Source: Myroides pelagicus
GTDB lineage: Bacteria; Bacteroidota; Bacteroidia; Flavobacteriales; Flavobacteriaceae
DNA: 64,000 bases
Direction of reading: 5' to 3'
Assembly (NCBI RefSeq): GCF_009711055.1
Contig: NZ_WMJY01000007.1
Location: forward strand, 1 to 64,000
The notes under the pieces are model-generated. The model saw only the letters and a list, made by a program, of their open reading frames with translations. It searched no databases and was not told where the DNA came from. This document shows, piece by piece, positions 8,484 to 16,331 of the stretch (positions within the stretch are counted from its first letter, which is position 1; each line of letters starts with the position of its first letter). The translations under genes were made by a program, and so were the position numbers.

Positions 8484-9062
8484 TTAAGAAAGTCTCTTCT
8501 TCTTTATTTCACTTAAATATTCAGGTGAAAAACCCAAATAAGAAGCGATGAGGTATTGAGGAATCCGTTGTATAAACCAGGGGAAATTAGACTCAAAGTG
8601 CAGGTAGAGTTCCTCTCTAGAAAAGTCGTAATGATAAGTGATTCGCCTTTGAGCAGCTGCACTTACCCGTTGATAAATACAGCGAAAATACTTCTCTAAT
8701 TCAGGGTATTGATCAAGTAGTAAGTTGTAGTTGTCACGAGTAATTTTAGCAATGGTCGTATGCTCGACCGCTTGAAAAGAGTATGCTGAGTTTGTCCTTT
8801 GTTCAAATGCCGTATAATCAGTTAACCACCAATTCTCAATAGCAAAGTCAATAGTTTGCTCACTACCGTTGTTTTTGATGTAGTAGCTGCGCATACACCC
8901 TTTTATTACAAAATATAAATCGTTACATTTATCATCTTGATGGAGTATAATCTGTTTTTTCTTTATATTTATCAAATCAAAGAAAACAGCAATCTCTTCC
9001 CAAGTGTTTTTTAGGTCTAGGTGTGCAATCTTTTGGATATGTAAAAGTAAAGGAGTGAGCAT
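8484..9062 (-). CDS. Crp/Fnr family transcriptional regulator
   Basis: A 192-residue cNMP-binding-fold protein. Residues 30-120 form the double-stranded beta-helix (DDKCNDLYFVIKGCMRSYYI). The C-terminus has a short helix-turn-helix (IPQYLIASYLGFSPEYLSEI). It belongs to the cysteine-poor Bacteroidota subgroup that lacks the Fnr Fe-S cluster motif. It probably controls the downstream AhpD-like gene. Confidence 0.88.
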   Translation of the reverse strand: MLTPLLLHIQKIAHLDLKNTWEEIAVFFDLINIKKKQIILHQDDKCNDLYFVIKGCMRSYYIKNNGSEQTIDFAIENWWLTDYTAFEQRTNSAYSFQAVEHTTIAKITRDNYNLLLDQYPELEKYFRCIYQRVSAAAQRRITYHYDFSREELYLHFESNFPWFIQRIPQYLIASYLGFSPEYLSEIKKKRLS

Positions 9063-9128
9063 TGTAGTTTAGTTTTGCTGGTTGATACCATAAAGATAAA
9101 GAGAAATAACAAGTAAAAAAGCAATAGT

Positions 9129-9413
9129 ATGGCATTAGTCAAGGTAAATCCAACTCGTAGTACATCAGATATACAAGTTTTTGAAGTAAACGCTCGTAGT
9201 TTGGCAGATTTATTAGTGTATCGGGAGGAATCGCGAAGCCTAGCCAAAGGCGTCGATCACCTGTGGTACTTCGTAGACTCTGTATCTGTGGCTGACACCC
9301 GCATCTTTATGACTTCTTCTCGTGCCACAGCGGATTTGTTAGTATATTATGTTCCGACTCGTTCACTGGCTGGCTGGAGCAAGCAACACCCCCTTCGCGG
9401 AAAGATAGGGTAG
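9129..9413 (+). CDS. DUF6150 family beta-repeat protein
   Basis: This 94-residue protein is built from short repeats of the form (S/T)RS-x-ADLLVY-x-V: TRSTSDIQVFEV, ARSLADLLVY, LWYFVDSVSVADTRIFMT, SRATADLLVYYV, TRSLAGW. This is the hallmark of DUF6150, whose members repeat an ADxxVYxVxS unit and end with an AGW motif, as here. The repeats predict a small beta solenoid or barrel. Function is unknown. It is divergent from the Crp/Fnr gene with a 66-bp shared intergenic region. Confidence 0.75.
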   Translation: MALVKVNPTRSTSDIQVFEVNARSLADLLVYREESRSLAKGVDHLWYFVDSVSVADTRIFMTSSRATADLLVYYVPTRSLAGWSKQHPLRGKIG

Positions 9414-9662
9414 ATATGATCGCTTAGAAGATCTTTTTAGGACTACTGAAAGCCTCAATACCCATTAGACTGATATTCGGGTTCGGTTTTACGCTTGTTC
9501 GAGTCTTGGTTCATTAAAAGGCTTATTTTCGTAACAAACTAGGAGAACTATTGTAGTTCTTGTCAAGTTGTGAAGGACGGAGAGAATGATTTGAGTTTTG
9601 AAGAGTTAATATATAACTGGTTTATAGAATACGTAATTAATAAACTGAATTAAGAGTTTTAT

Positions 9663-9698
9663 AATCGTAAGAAAGTAGTACCTCTCACGATTTTTTTT
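9663..9698 (+). terminator. intrinsic terminator without an obvious upstream gene
   Basis: AATCGT (9663-9668) pairs with ACGATT (9687-9692), followed by eight T. It lies 250 bp after the DUF6150 gene and just before the hsdM remnant. Confidence 0.6.
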
Positions 9699-9710
9699 AT
9701 ACATAGAATA

Positions 9711-9785
9711 ATGAGTACACAAGAGATTACTAATAAACTATGGAGCTTATGTAGTCGAACCTTAAAAAGTCATTTTGAAATTTAA
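9711..9785 (+). pseudogene. hsdM 5' remnant (type I restriction methylase start)
   Basis: A 24-codon frame begins MSTQEITNKLWSLC, the N-terminal signature of type I N-6 adenine DNA methyltransferase subunits. It loses similarity after residue 14 and stops at 9785. No further methylase sequence is visible downstream. It is interpreted as the scar of a deleted restriction-modification locus. The remainder of 9414-9923 holds only the terminator before it and the one after it. Confidence 0.5.
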
Positions 9786-9870
9786 ATTCCAAAATAGTAA
9801 GTTGGTTAATCTATAAAAAGCTTCATTAAATCTATTATCATCAATATCTATAGGGATATAGACAAAAAAA

Positions 9871-9898
9871 GCCCATCAGAATGAATACTCAGATGGGC
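9871..9898 (-). terminator. intrinsic terminator of thioesterase gene
   Basis: GCCCATC (9871-9877) pairs with GATGGGC (9892-9898). On the minus strand the stem is followed by an uninterrupted T-run. Confidence 0.8.
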
Positions 9899-9923
9899 TT
9901 TTTAGGTATCGATAAAGAATAAA

Positions 9924-10349
9924 TTATTCTTCTATTTCGTCTAATACAGGAACAGGTCGTTTGCTCTCGTTAATGGCTACTAAAGTAAACGAACCACTGA
10001 TTGCTTTTTCGCGTCCATCTCTGTACATACTTTCTACGAATACATCTACGCGTACGTCAAGACTGGTACGTCCAACACGTGTAACAGTACCGATTAATTC
10101 AACTAAAGTACCTGCAGGGATAGGGTGATTAAAGTCAACTTTATCACTAGATACAGTTACGATAGGCTTGCGACAAAAGCGTGTAGCTGTCATAAATGCG
10201 ATCTCATCCATGATGTAAAGGACTGCTCCTCCAAACATCGTGTTGTGGTGATTGGTTTGTCCAGGGAATACTGTTCTGAATACGTGAGTTTCCGAGTCTT
10301 TAATCTTCTTTTGAATGCGTAGTTCTCTGTTTGTTAATTGACCTTCCAT
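9924..10349 (-). CDS. acyl-CoA thioesterase, hotdog fold (YciA/BACH-like)
   Basis: This 141-residue single-hotdog protein carries the acyl-CoA thioesterase active-site region NHHNTMFGGAVLYIMDE, with the catalytic Asp in MDE, and the VTVSSDKVDFNHPIPAG strand typical of YciA and acyl-CoA hydrolases. It hydrolyses acyl-CoA to free acid and CoA in the cytosol. Its 300-nt upstream region on the same strand contains a cobalamin riboswitch, an unexpected regulator for this family. Confidence 0.88.
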   Translation of the reverse strand: MEGQLTNRELRIQKKIKDSETHVFRTVFPGQTNHHNTMFGGAVLYIMDEIAFMTATRFCRKPIVTVSSDKVDFNHPIPAGTLVELIGTVTRVGRTSLDVRVDVFVESMYRDGREKAISGSFTLVAINESKRPVPVLDEIEE

Positions 10350-10438
10350 ATTGTTGTAATGAATATTTTATTACGTTGTTAAGTTTTTACCTTTTTCTAT
10401 GATGGTATAGCTTATGGTTTGGGTTAATTCAGTAAAGC

Positions 10439-10466
10439 CTATTTCCTAGTGTCATAAGGGAAATAG
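10439..10466 (-). repeat. hairpin between riboswitch and thioesterase
   Basis: CTATTTCC (10439-10446) and GGAAATAG (10459-10466) form a perfect 8-bp stem with a 12-nt loop in the leader between the riboswitch and the thioesterase ATG. There is no T-run on the minus strand, so it is a poor terminator. It could be part of an expression platform. Confidence 0.5.
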
Positions 10467-10512
10467 CGGTTCTGCTGACTTAGCTTCAAATCGCGAAAGC
10501 ACTTGCCATTTT

Positions 10513-10655
10513 TTTGTAGGGAGAGCAAGGGTGGTAATCTGACTTGTCATGCTATTTTTGATAGACTGACTTACAGTTGCGCGACAGTTCGTGAATTGCA
10601 CACGATTCCCCACATTTCACACCGTAGTGTTCTCGTTCTTTGTATCCTTACAAAG
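10513..10655 (-). ncRNA. cobalamin (B12) riboswitch
   Basis: Read on the minus strand, the RNA contains in order GGTGTG, GGGGAATCGTG, a CGTG/CACG stem, the hallmark CGCAACTGTAAG core, and the B12 box AAGTCAGATTACCACCC (forward 10529-10545). These match the conserved elements of the cobalamin riboswitch family. Outer segments TTTGTAAGG and CCCTACAAA can close the element. A TATATTTG -7 element (forward 10659-10666) lies just upstream, so the aptamer would start the transcript. The first gene downstream is the thioesterase, about 165 nt away. Confidence 0.88.
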
Positions 10656-10658
10656 AGG

Positions 10659-10666
10659 CAAATATA
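10659..10666 (-). promoter_or_regulatory. -7 promoter element for riboswitch transcript
   Basis: Minus-strand TATATTTG is an exact TAnnTTTG match immediately 5' of the riboswitch. No TTG -33 element is evident. Confidence 0.6.
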
Positions 10667-10839
10667 CGAAGTATTAATGGGATAGTGTTTATTTCTCTGT
10701 AAATATTGATAGCAAGTAGTCGCGCTAAGAAATATGGACAGAAGTGTCCACCTGGATTAGATATAATATGTTAGTTTGTACATAGATATGATTTGTAGTT
10801 ATCTGCATTTTTTGTTAATTTATAACTCAAAAAGATTGA

Positions 10840-11220
10840 ATGTCTTTGTGTATGAACAAGTTGTCGAAGTTTATTGTAGTGGTTTTAGCTATTATAGGGA
10901 GTCTATTTATAAGTATATATTGGAGAATTGGCTTGATTGATGTAGAGGTATTACCAATGGAAATCTCTGATATTCACGTATTCCTTAGTGTGTTATTTCA
11001 ACTAGAATTATCTATTTTGTTTGTAGGTATTCTCCTAAGGCTATTTGTTGTTCGATTTCAGTTTGCTATAGCTCAAGTCTTTCATTTGTTTCTCCTTATT
11101 TGGTTTAGAGATTACGGTTTTTGTGTGGTGCTCTACTTGACTCTGTCTTTTCTGATAGCGACGATTATTTTTAGATTGTTGGTGATGTATATTCAGTTTA
11201 CTTTTTACCGATCGCAATGA
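10840..11220 (+). CDS. small hydrophobic membrane protein of unknown function
   Basis: This 126-residue protein has three to four predicted membrane helices (about residues 8-27, 46-68, 72-92 and 97-120) and few charged residues. No family is recognised. It is followed by 350 bp without a clear gene. It is accepted as coding because of its length and coherent hydrophobic pattern, but confidence is limited. Confidence 0.5.
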   Translation: MSLCMNKLSKFIVVVLAIIGSLFISIYWRIGLIDVEVLPMEISDIHVFLSVLFQLELSILFVGILLRLFVVRFQFAIAQVFHLFLLIWFRDYGFCVVLYLTLSFLIATIIFRLLVMYIQFTFYRSQ

Positions 11221-11572
11221 GAAGAAGATAGAAGAGAAATAGTAGGGAAAGGGTGAGCTTTTTAATTGTTTAAATAAGTGATTATAAGTCCTGTGGTTAG
11301 TTTGGGAAAAGTAATCTTTATAGAAAGCGAATTTAATATTAAATAAAAAGAATAAAGTTTTACTTTTGCTGAAGGATTTCCAAAATTGGAACCAGGAAGT
11401 GACCTATCCAAGAGGATTGAGCAAAGTGTACACATTGCGTTTAGAAATGAATAATCACTAGACAATCCCATTTGTGAAAGCTTTAGTCAATACAGGCCTG
11501 TCTTAGGTAGGTTTGATATACCGCCAGAGAAACTGGTGAGAACAAAATAAAAGAACTACACAACTTAAATAT
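11221..11572 (+). other. intergenic region with possible gene remnant
   Basis: TACTTTTG (11361-11368) matches the -7 promoter element and may serve purC with a 190-nt leader. A stop-bounded stretch just after it (11362 to about 11452) translates to coding-like residues (FAEGFPKLEPGS) without an ATG and without recognised homology. It is either a worn gene fragment or an untranslated leader. Confidence 0.3.
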
Positions 11573-12523
11573 ATGAATAACACAATCACTAAAACAAACT
11601 TTTCGTTTCCAAATCAAAAGTCTGTTTATCACGGAAAAGTAAGAGAAGTGTATACAATTAATGACGACTTATTAGTCATGATTGCTACAGATAGACTTTC
11701 TGCTTTTGACGTTATTATGCCTAAAGGAATTCCTTATAAAGGGCAAATCTTAAATCAAATTGCAACAAAGTTTATGGAGATGACAGCTGATATCGTGCCG
11801 AATTGGCTCGTAGCGACTCCAGACCCTAATGTAGCTGTAGGACATGTATGTGAGCCGTTCAAAGTGGAGATGGTTATCCGTGGATACTTGGCGGGTCATG
11901 CTGCTAGAGAGTATCAAGCAGGTAAGCGTGTACTGTGTGGGGTGACTTTAGCAGAAGGTTTAAAAGAAAATGATAAGCTGCCAGAGCCGATTATTACACC
12001 TTCAACTAAGGAGGAAATAGGCTTACATGATGTAGATATTTCTAGAGAAGATATTTTGTCTAGAGGGATTGTATCAGAAGAGGATTACTTGGTGTTAGAA
12101 AAATACACACGAGCACTTTATGCTAGAGGAACAGAAATAGCAGCTAAGCGTGGACTTATATTGGTAGATACAAAATACGAGTTTGGAAAGACTAAAGATG
12201 GTCAGATTGTATTGATTGATGAGATACATACGCCAGATTCTTCGCGTTATTTTTACGCAGAAGGATATCAGGAGCGTCAAGCAAAAGGAGAAGCTCAAAA
12301 GCAATTGTCTAAAGAATTTGTTAGACAATGGTTGATTAGCAAAGGATTTCAAGGAAAAGAAGGGCAGCAAGTGCCAGAGATGACAGATGAATATATCAAT
12401 TCTGTCTCGGAGCGTTATATCGAGTTGTATCAACAAATTATCGGAGAGCCATTTGTTAAAGCAGATGTGTCAAATATAAATGAGCGAATTGAAAAAAATG
12501 TTTTATCTTTCCTTTCAAAGTAA
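11573..12523 (+). CDS. purC: phosphoribosylaminoimidazole-succinocarboxamide synthase
   Basis: This 316-residue SAICAR synthetase catalyses ATP-dependent ligation of CAIR and aspartate in de novo purine synthesis. Clear family blocks are [13 protein letters not shown] (nucleotide-binding start), [26 protein letters not shown] (here VIRGYLAGH) and [14 protein letters not shown]. Length matches the longer SAICAR synthases. A nitroreductase gene follows 11 bp downstream, probably in the same transcript. Confidence 0.96.
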   Translation: MNNTITKTNFSFPNQKSVYHGKVREVYTINDDLLVMIATDRLSAFDVIMPKGIPYKGQILNQIATKFMEMTADIVPNWLVATPDPNVAVGHVCEPFKVEMVIRGYLAGHAAREYQAGKRVLCGVTLAEGLKENDKLPEPIITPSTKEEIGLHDVDISREDILSRGIVSEEDYLVLEKYTRALYARGTEIAAKRGLILVDTKYEFGKTKDGQIVLIDEIHTPDSSRYFYAEGYQERQAKGEAQKQLSKEFVRQWLISKGFQGKEGQQVPEMTDEYINSVSERYIELYQQIIGEPFVKADVSNINERIEKNVLSFLSK

Positions 12524-12534
12524 GATAAAAACAG

Positions 12535-13176
12535 ATGCAAATGCAGTTATTAGATAATTTAAAGTGGCGCTATGCTACAAAGCGATATAATAGTCAGGTA
12601 AAATTAGCTGATGATAAGGTCATGCAGATTGTCGAAGCGGCTCGATTAGCACCTACCTCAAGTGGACTTCAGCCTGTAGAGATGATTCTGATTAAGAACC
12701 AAACATTAAAAGAAGAGTTGGTGCCTATTGCTATGAATCAACCTCAAGTAAAGGAGTGTTCGCATTTACTGGTATTTGCGGCTTGGGATACCTATACAGA
12801 AGAGCGCATTGATAGGGTTTTTAGTAATATGGAACAAATACGCGAATTGGCAACTGGAGAGATGAGCGATTATCGCGATAGTTTAAAAGCACATTTTGGC
12901 GCTATGACTGCCGAGAAACAATTTGAACATGCAGCAAGACAGGCATATATTGCATTAGGATTGGCTATTGCGGCAGCAGCAGAATTAAAAATAGATTCTT
13001 CACCTATGGAAGGTTTTCACAATAATCAATTGGACGAGGTATTGGGACTGTCAGCTAGAGGTCTTAAGAGCGTCACGCTTTTAGCCTTAGGACATCGAGA
13101 CCATGAGAATGATTGGTTGGCTCCGATGAAAAAGGTGAGATTAGAGACTGAAGAAGTTTTGACGATTATAGAGTAA
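12535..13176 (+). CDS. nitroreductase family NAD(P)H oxidoreductase
   Basis: This 213-residue FMN-dependent protein of the NfsB/NfnB type has LKWRYATKRYN near the N-terminus (flavin phosphate contacts), ARLAPTSSGLQPVE (flavin ring region) and the late LGLSARGLKSVTLLALGHR segment. It reduces nitro compounds or quinones using NAD(P)H; the native substrate is unknown. It is likely co-transcribed with purC and followed by a strong terminator. Confidence 0.9.
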   Translation: MQMQLLDNLKWRYATKRYNSQVKLADDKVMQIVEAARLAPTSSGLQPVEMILIKNQTLKEELVPIAMNQPQVKECSHLLVFAAWDTYTEERIDRVFSNMEQIRELATGEMSDYRDSLKAHFGAMTAEKQFEHAARQAYIALGLAIAAAAELKIDSSPMEGFHNNQLDEVLGLSARGLKSVTLLALGHRDHENDWLAPMKKVRLETEEVLTIIE

Positions 13177-13197
13177 GGATAGGATTACTTTTTATAT

Positions 13198-13231
13198 GAG
13201 CTAGAAGCAATTGTTTCTAGCTCTTTTTTTT
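13198..13231 (+). terminator. intrinsic terminator after nitroreductase
   Basis: GAGCTAGAA (13198-13206) pairs with TTCTAGCTC (13215-13223), followed by eight T. Confidence 0.9.
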
Positions 13232-13378
13232 GTTTGAAGGTGAACGAATAAAAGAAAGGAATAAGAGCCTTGTATCCGAATATTTTTTGTATCTTGCTTG
13301 AAGTTGTATGAAATTTGCGTTATGCACGTAATTAGTTGTGTTATTACGGAGAACTATACATAGCGTAAAAAACCAATG

Positions 13379-13416
13379 AGATTGTGAAAAGTAAAACTTT
13401 TGACAATCTTTTTTTT
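13379..13416 (+). terminator. second intrinsic terminator, possible sRNA 3' end
   Basis: AGATTGTGAAAAGT (13379-13392) pairs with ACTTTTGACAATCT (13396-13409) with one mismatch, followed by a T-run. No protein gene lies between this and the previous terminator, so it may end a small RNA transcribed from about 13280-13340. The remaining stretch to 13689 is AT-rich with no gene seen. Confidence 0.7.
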
Positions 13417-13689
13417 GTTTATATCCTTTGTATTAGGTTGTTTATCACTGTAAATATCGATTAGTGAATTCGAGCGTATTTCGCTTATATTTTGCGAAGA
13501 AGTCAATTGTTAAATATTTAATAAGAAGCTTAATATTAAGATGAAATTATTGCATTGGTAATTTTTTGTATTATTTTTTATTGATTTATCAATTGTGTTA
13601 GGTATTATTTTTGGATAAACGATGTGGTGAAATTAGCTTTTTTATCTATAATATTTTATCTTCGTAACCAGTAAATTAGTGTTTTTACA

Positions 13690-16095
13690 ATGAGTCAGAC
13701 TAAAAAAAATGAAGCTCTTTCTTTTGAAGATTTCAAGAAAGAAGTATTACAAGATTATACGATAGCAAAGATTAGTAGAGAATGTAGTCTATTAGGTAGG
13801 CGAGAAGTACTAACTGGTAAGGCTAAGTTTGGAATATTTGGAGATGGTAAAGAAGTACCTCAATTAGCACTTGCTAAGGCATTCCAAAATGGTGATTTTA
13901 GATCAGGATATTATAGAGATCAAACCTTTATGATGGCCATTGGTCAATTGACCGTAGAGCAATTCTTTGCTGGCTTATTTGGACATGCAGATATTGATCA
14001 TGATCCAATGTCAGGAGGTCGCCAAATGGGAGGTCACTTTGCTACGCACAGTATCGATAAGGATGGTAATTGGAAAAAGTTGACAGCACAAAAGAACTCA
14101 AGTGCTGATATTTCTCCAACAGCAGGACAAATGCCTAGACTATTAGGATTAGCGCAAGCTTCAAAATACTATAGAGAATTTCCTGGAGCAGATAAACAAC
14201 AAAACTTTTCAGTAGAAGGAAATGAAGTAGCGTGGGGAACTATTGGAAACGCATCGAGCTCAGAAGGATTATTCTTTGAGACAATCAATGCAGCAGGGGT
14301 ATTGCAAGTTCCTATGGTAATGAGTGTATGGGATGATCAATACGGAATCTCTGTGCACGCGAAGTACCAGACAACAAAAGAGAATATTTCGGAAATACTT
14401 AAGGGATTCCAAAGAGATGAAAACGGTAATGGGTATGAGATTATCCGTGTTAATGGATGGGATTACCCAGGGTTAATAGAGGCCTATAACAAGGCATCTA
14501 AAATCGCTAGAGAAGAACACGTGCCAGTGCTTATTCACGTGCAGGAATTAACACAGCCTCAAGGGCATTCAACCTCAGGGTCTCACGAAAGATATAAGAG
14601 CAAAGAGCGTTTAGCATGGGAAGCAGAGAAAGACTGTGTGCTACAAATGAGAAATTGGATGATAGAGTCTAATATCGCTACAGAAGAGGAATTAACTCAA
14701 CTAGACAAGGAGCTTAAGAAACAAGTATTAGATGGGAAAAAAGCTGCGTGGAAAGCGTATCTTGATCCAATTGTAGCTGAACGCAATGAGTTAGTCGATG
14801 TGTTAAATACAGTTGCTTCAGCTAGTGCAAATAAAGTTTTCTTAGAGAAATTAGCAGTTGATATAGCAGCAATTAAAGAACCTATTCGCAAGGACGTAAT
14901 AACGGTTGCTAGAAAGGCATTGCGCATGGTAATTAGTGAACCTGTGAAATCAGCTTTAATTGCTTTTATCGAGAAGTATTATGCAAAAGTACAGCCGAAG
15001 TACAGCTCTCATTTGATGTCAGAGTCAGCTTATAAAGCAGAGGCAATCGCAGAGGTTAAGCCAGTATATGATGAGACGAGTGAGGAAGTAGATGCACGTA
15101 TTATCGTGAGAGATAACTTTGATAATATATTGTCAAAGCACGAAAACGTAATGATTTTTGGGGAAGATTCAGGTAATATTGGAGACGTGAACCAAGGATT
15201 GGAAGGCTTACAAGAAAAACATGGAGTAAACCGTGTAACTGATACAGGGATTAGAGAGGCGACGATATTAGGACAGGGTATAGGTATGGCTATGCGCGGA
15301 CTAAGACCAATTGCAGAGATTCAATATTTAGACTATTTGTTGTATGCAATTCAAATCATGAGTGATGATTTGGCTACTTTGCAATACCGTACGGTAGGAA
15401 GACAAAAAGCGCCATTGATCGTGCGTACGCGTGGTCATCGTCTAGAAGGGATTTGGCATTCGGGATCACCTATGGGAATGATCATCAACGCAATTAGAGG
15501 AATGCATGTGTTAGTTCCTAGAAATATGACTAAAGCGGCAGGATTCTACAATACACTGTTGGAAACAGATGAGCCAGCTTTGTTAATTGAGTGTTTGAAC
15601 GGGTACCGTTTGAAAGAGAAAATGCCGAATAACTTAGTGGATATGCGTACACCAATTGGAGTTGTAGATACCATGAAAGAAGGAAGTGATGTAACTATCG
15701 TTTCTTATGGATCGACACTTCGCATCGTGGAGCAAGCAGCTAAGGAACTATTAGAAGTAGGTATTGATGTAGAAATTATTGATGCGCAATCATTATTGCC
15801 ATTTGATATCAACCACGATATTGTGAAGAGTTTGGAGAAAACAAATCGCTTATTGGTGGTAGATGAAGATGTGCCAGGAGGGGCATCTGCTTATATTCTT
15901 CAAAAAGTATTAGAAGAGCAGGGTGGTTATCGCCATTTAGATAGCGAACCACAAACGTTGACTTCGAGAGCACACCGCCCAGCGTATGGTACTGACGGAG
16001 ACTACTTTAGTAAACCGCAAATAGAAGATGTATTCGAGAGAGTTTATGCAATGATGCATGAACAGAATCCTACGAAGTATCCAAGTTTGTATTAA
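13690..16095 (+). CDS. fused E1 alpha/beta 2-oxoacid dehydrogenase (BCKDH type)
   Basis: This 801-residue protein joins the two E1 subunits in one chain. The thiamine-diphosphate-binding alpha half is at about residues 1-400: GSVDKD-like surface, GNASSSEGLFFETINAAG as the TPP/Mg region, and VPMVMSVWDDQYGIS. The beta half begins at about residue 460: IFGEDSGNIGDVNQGL, TDTGIREATILGQGIGMAM, and the C-terminal HRPAYGTDGDYF. It decarboxylates branched-chain 2-oxoacids, delivering the acyl group to E2, and in this phylum supplies iso-branched fatty acid primers. No E2 or E3 gene is adjacent. Confidence 0.92.
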   Translation: MSQTKKNEALSFEDFKKEVLQDYTIAKISRECSLLGRREVLTGKAKFGIFGDGKEVPQLALAKAFQNGDFRSGYYRDQTFMMAIGQLTVEQFFAGLFGHADIDHDPMSGGRQMGGHFATHSIDKDGNWKKLTAQKNSSADISPTAGQMPRLLGLAQASKYYREFPGADKQQNFSVEGNEVAWGTIGNASSSEGLFFETINAAGVLQVPMVMSVWDDQYGISVHAKYQTTKENISEILKGFQRDENGNGYEIIRVNGWDYPGLIEAYNKASKIAREEHVPVLIHVQELTQPQGHSTSGSHERYKSKERLAWEAEKDCVLQMRNWMIESNIATEEELTQLDKELKKQVLDGKKAAWKAYLDPIVAERNELVDVLNTVASASANKVFLEKLAVDIAAIKEPIRKDVITVARKALRMVISEPVKSALIAFIEKYYAKVQPKYSSHLMSESAYKAEAIAEVKPVYDETSEEVDARIIVRDNFDNILSKHENVMIFGEDSGNIGDVNQGLEGLQEKHGVNRVTDTGIREATILGQGIGMAMRGLRPIAEIQYLDYLLYAIQIMSDDLATLQYRTVGRQKAPLIVRTRGHRLEGIWHSGSPMGMIINAIRGMHVLVPRNMTKAAGFYNTLLETDEPALLIECLNGYRLKEKMPNNLVDMRTPIGVVDTMKEGSDVTIVSYGSTLRIVEQAAKELLEVGIDVEIIDAQSLLPFDINHDIVKSLEKTNRLLVVDEDVPGGASAYILQKVLEEQGGYRHLDSEPQTLTSRAHRPAYGTDGDYFSKPQIEDVFERVYAMMHEQNPTKYPSLY

Positions 16096-16109
16096 TATAT
16101 AAAATAAGG

Positions 16110-16133
16110 CCTTTCAATTTGAAAGGTTTTATT
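16110..16133 (+). terminator. intrinsic terminator after E1 gene
   Basis: CCTTTC (16110-16115) pairs with GAAAGG (16121-16126), with flanking AAAATAA and TTTATTTTTTT extending the stem. Confidence 0.75.
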
Positions 16134-16295
16134 TTTTTGTTAGATTTGTTGTCCAAAAACAAATTAACAGGCATGCTTATTGTATATAATTGAAAATTGT
16201 GTTTTTATACCTTGTGATAATTTTTTTATCATTATTTAGATAGGTTATGGACTCAATTAATAGGTGAATTATTATGAAAGCATATAAAATATAAT

Positions 16296-16303
16296 TAATT
16301 TTG
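16296..16303 (+). promoter_or_regulatory. -7 promoter element TAATTTTG
   Basis: Exact TAnnTTTG match 28 bp upstream of the alpha-oxoamine synthase ATG. Confidence 0.55.
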
Positions 16304-16331
16304 CATTTGTTTTTTTAAACATTGTTATATT

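Noticed and set aside
10503..10685. Plus-strand 60-residue open frame
   Set aside because: It lies antisense over the cobalamin riboswitch, and its codons are explained by conserved RNA elements on the other strand.
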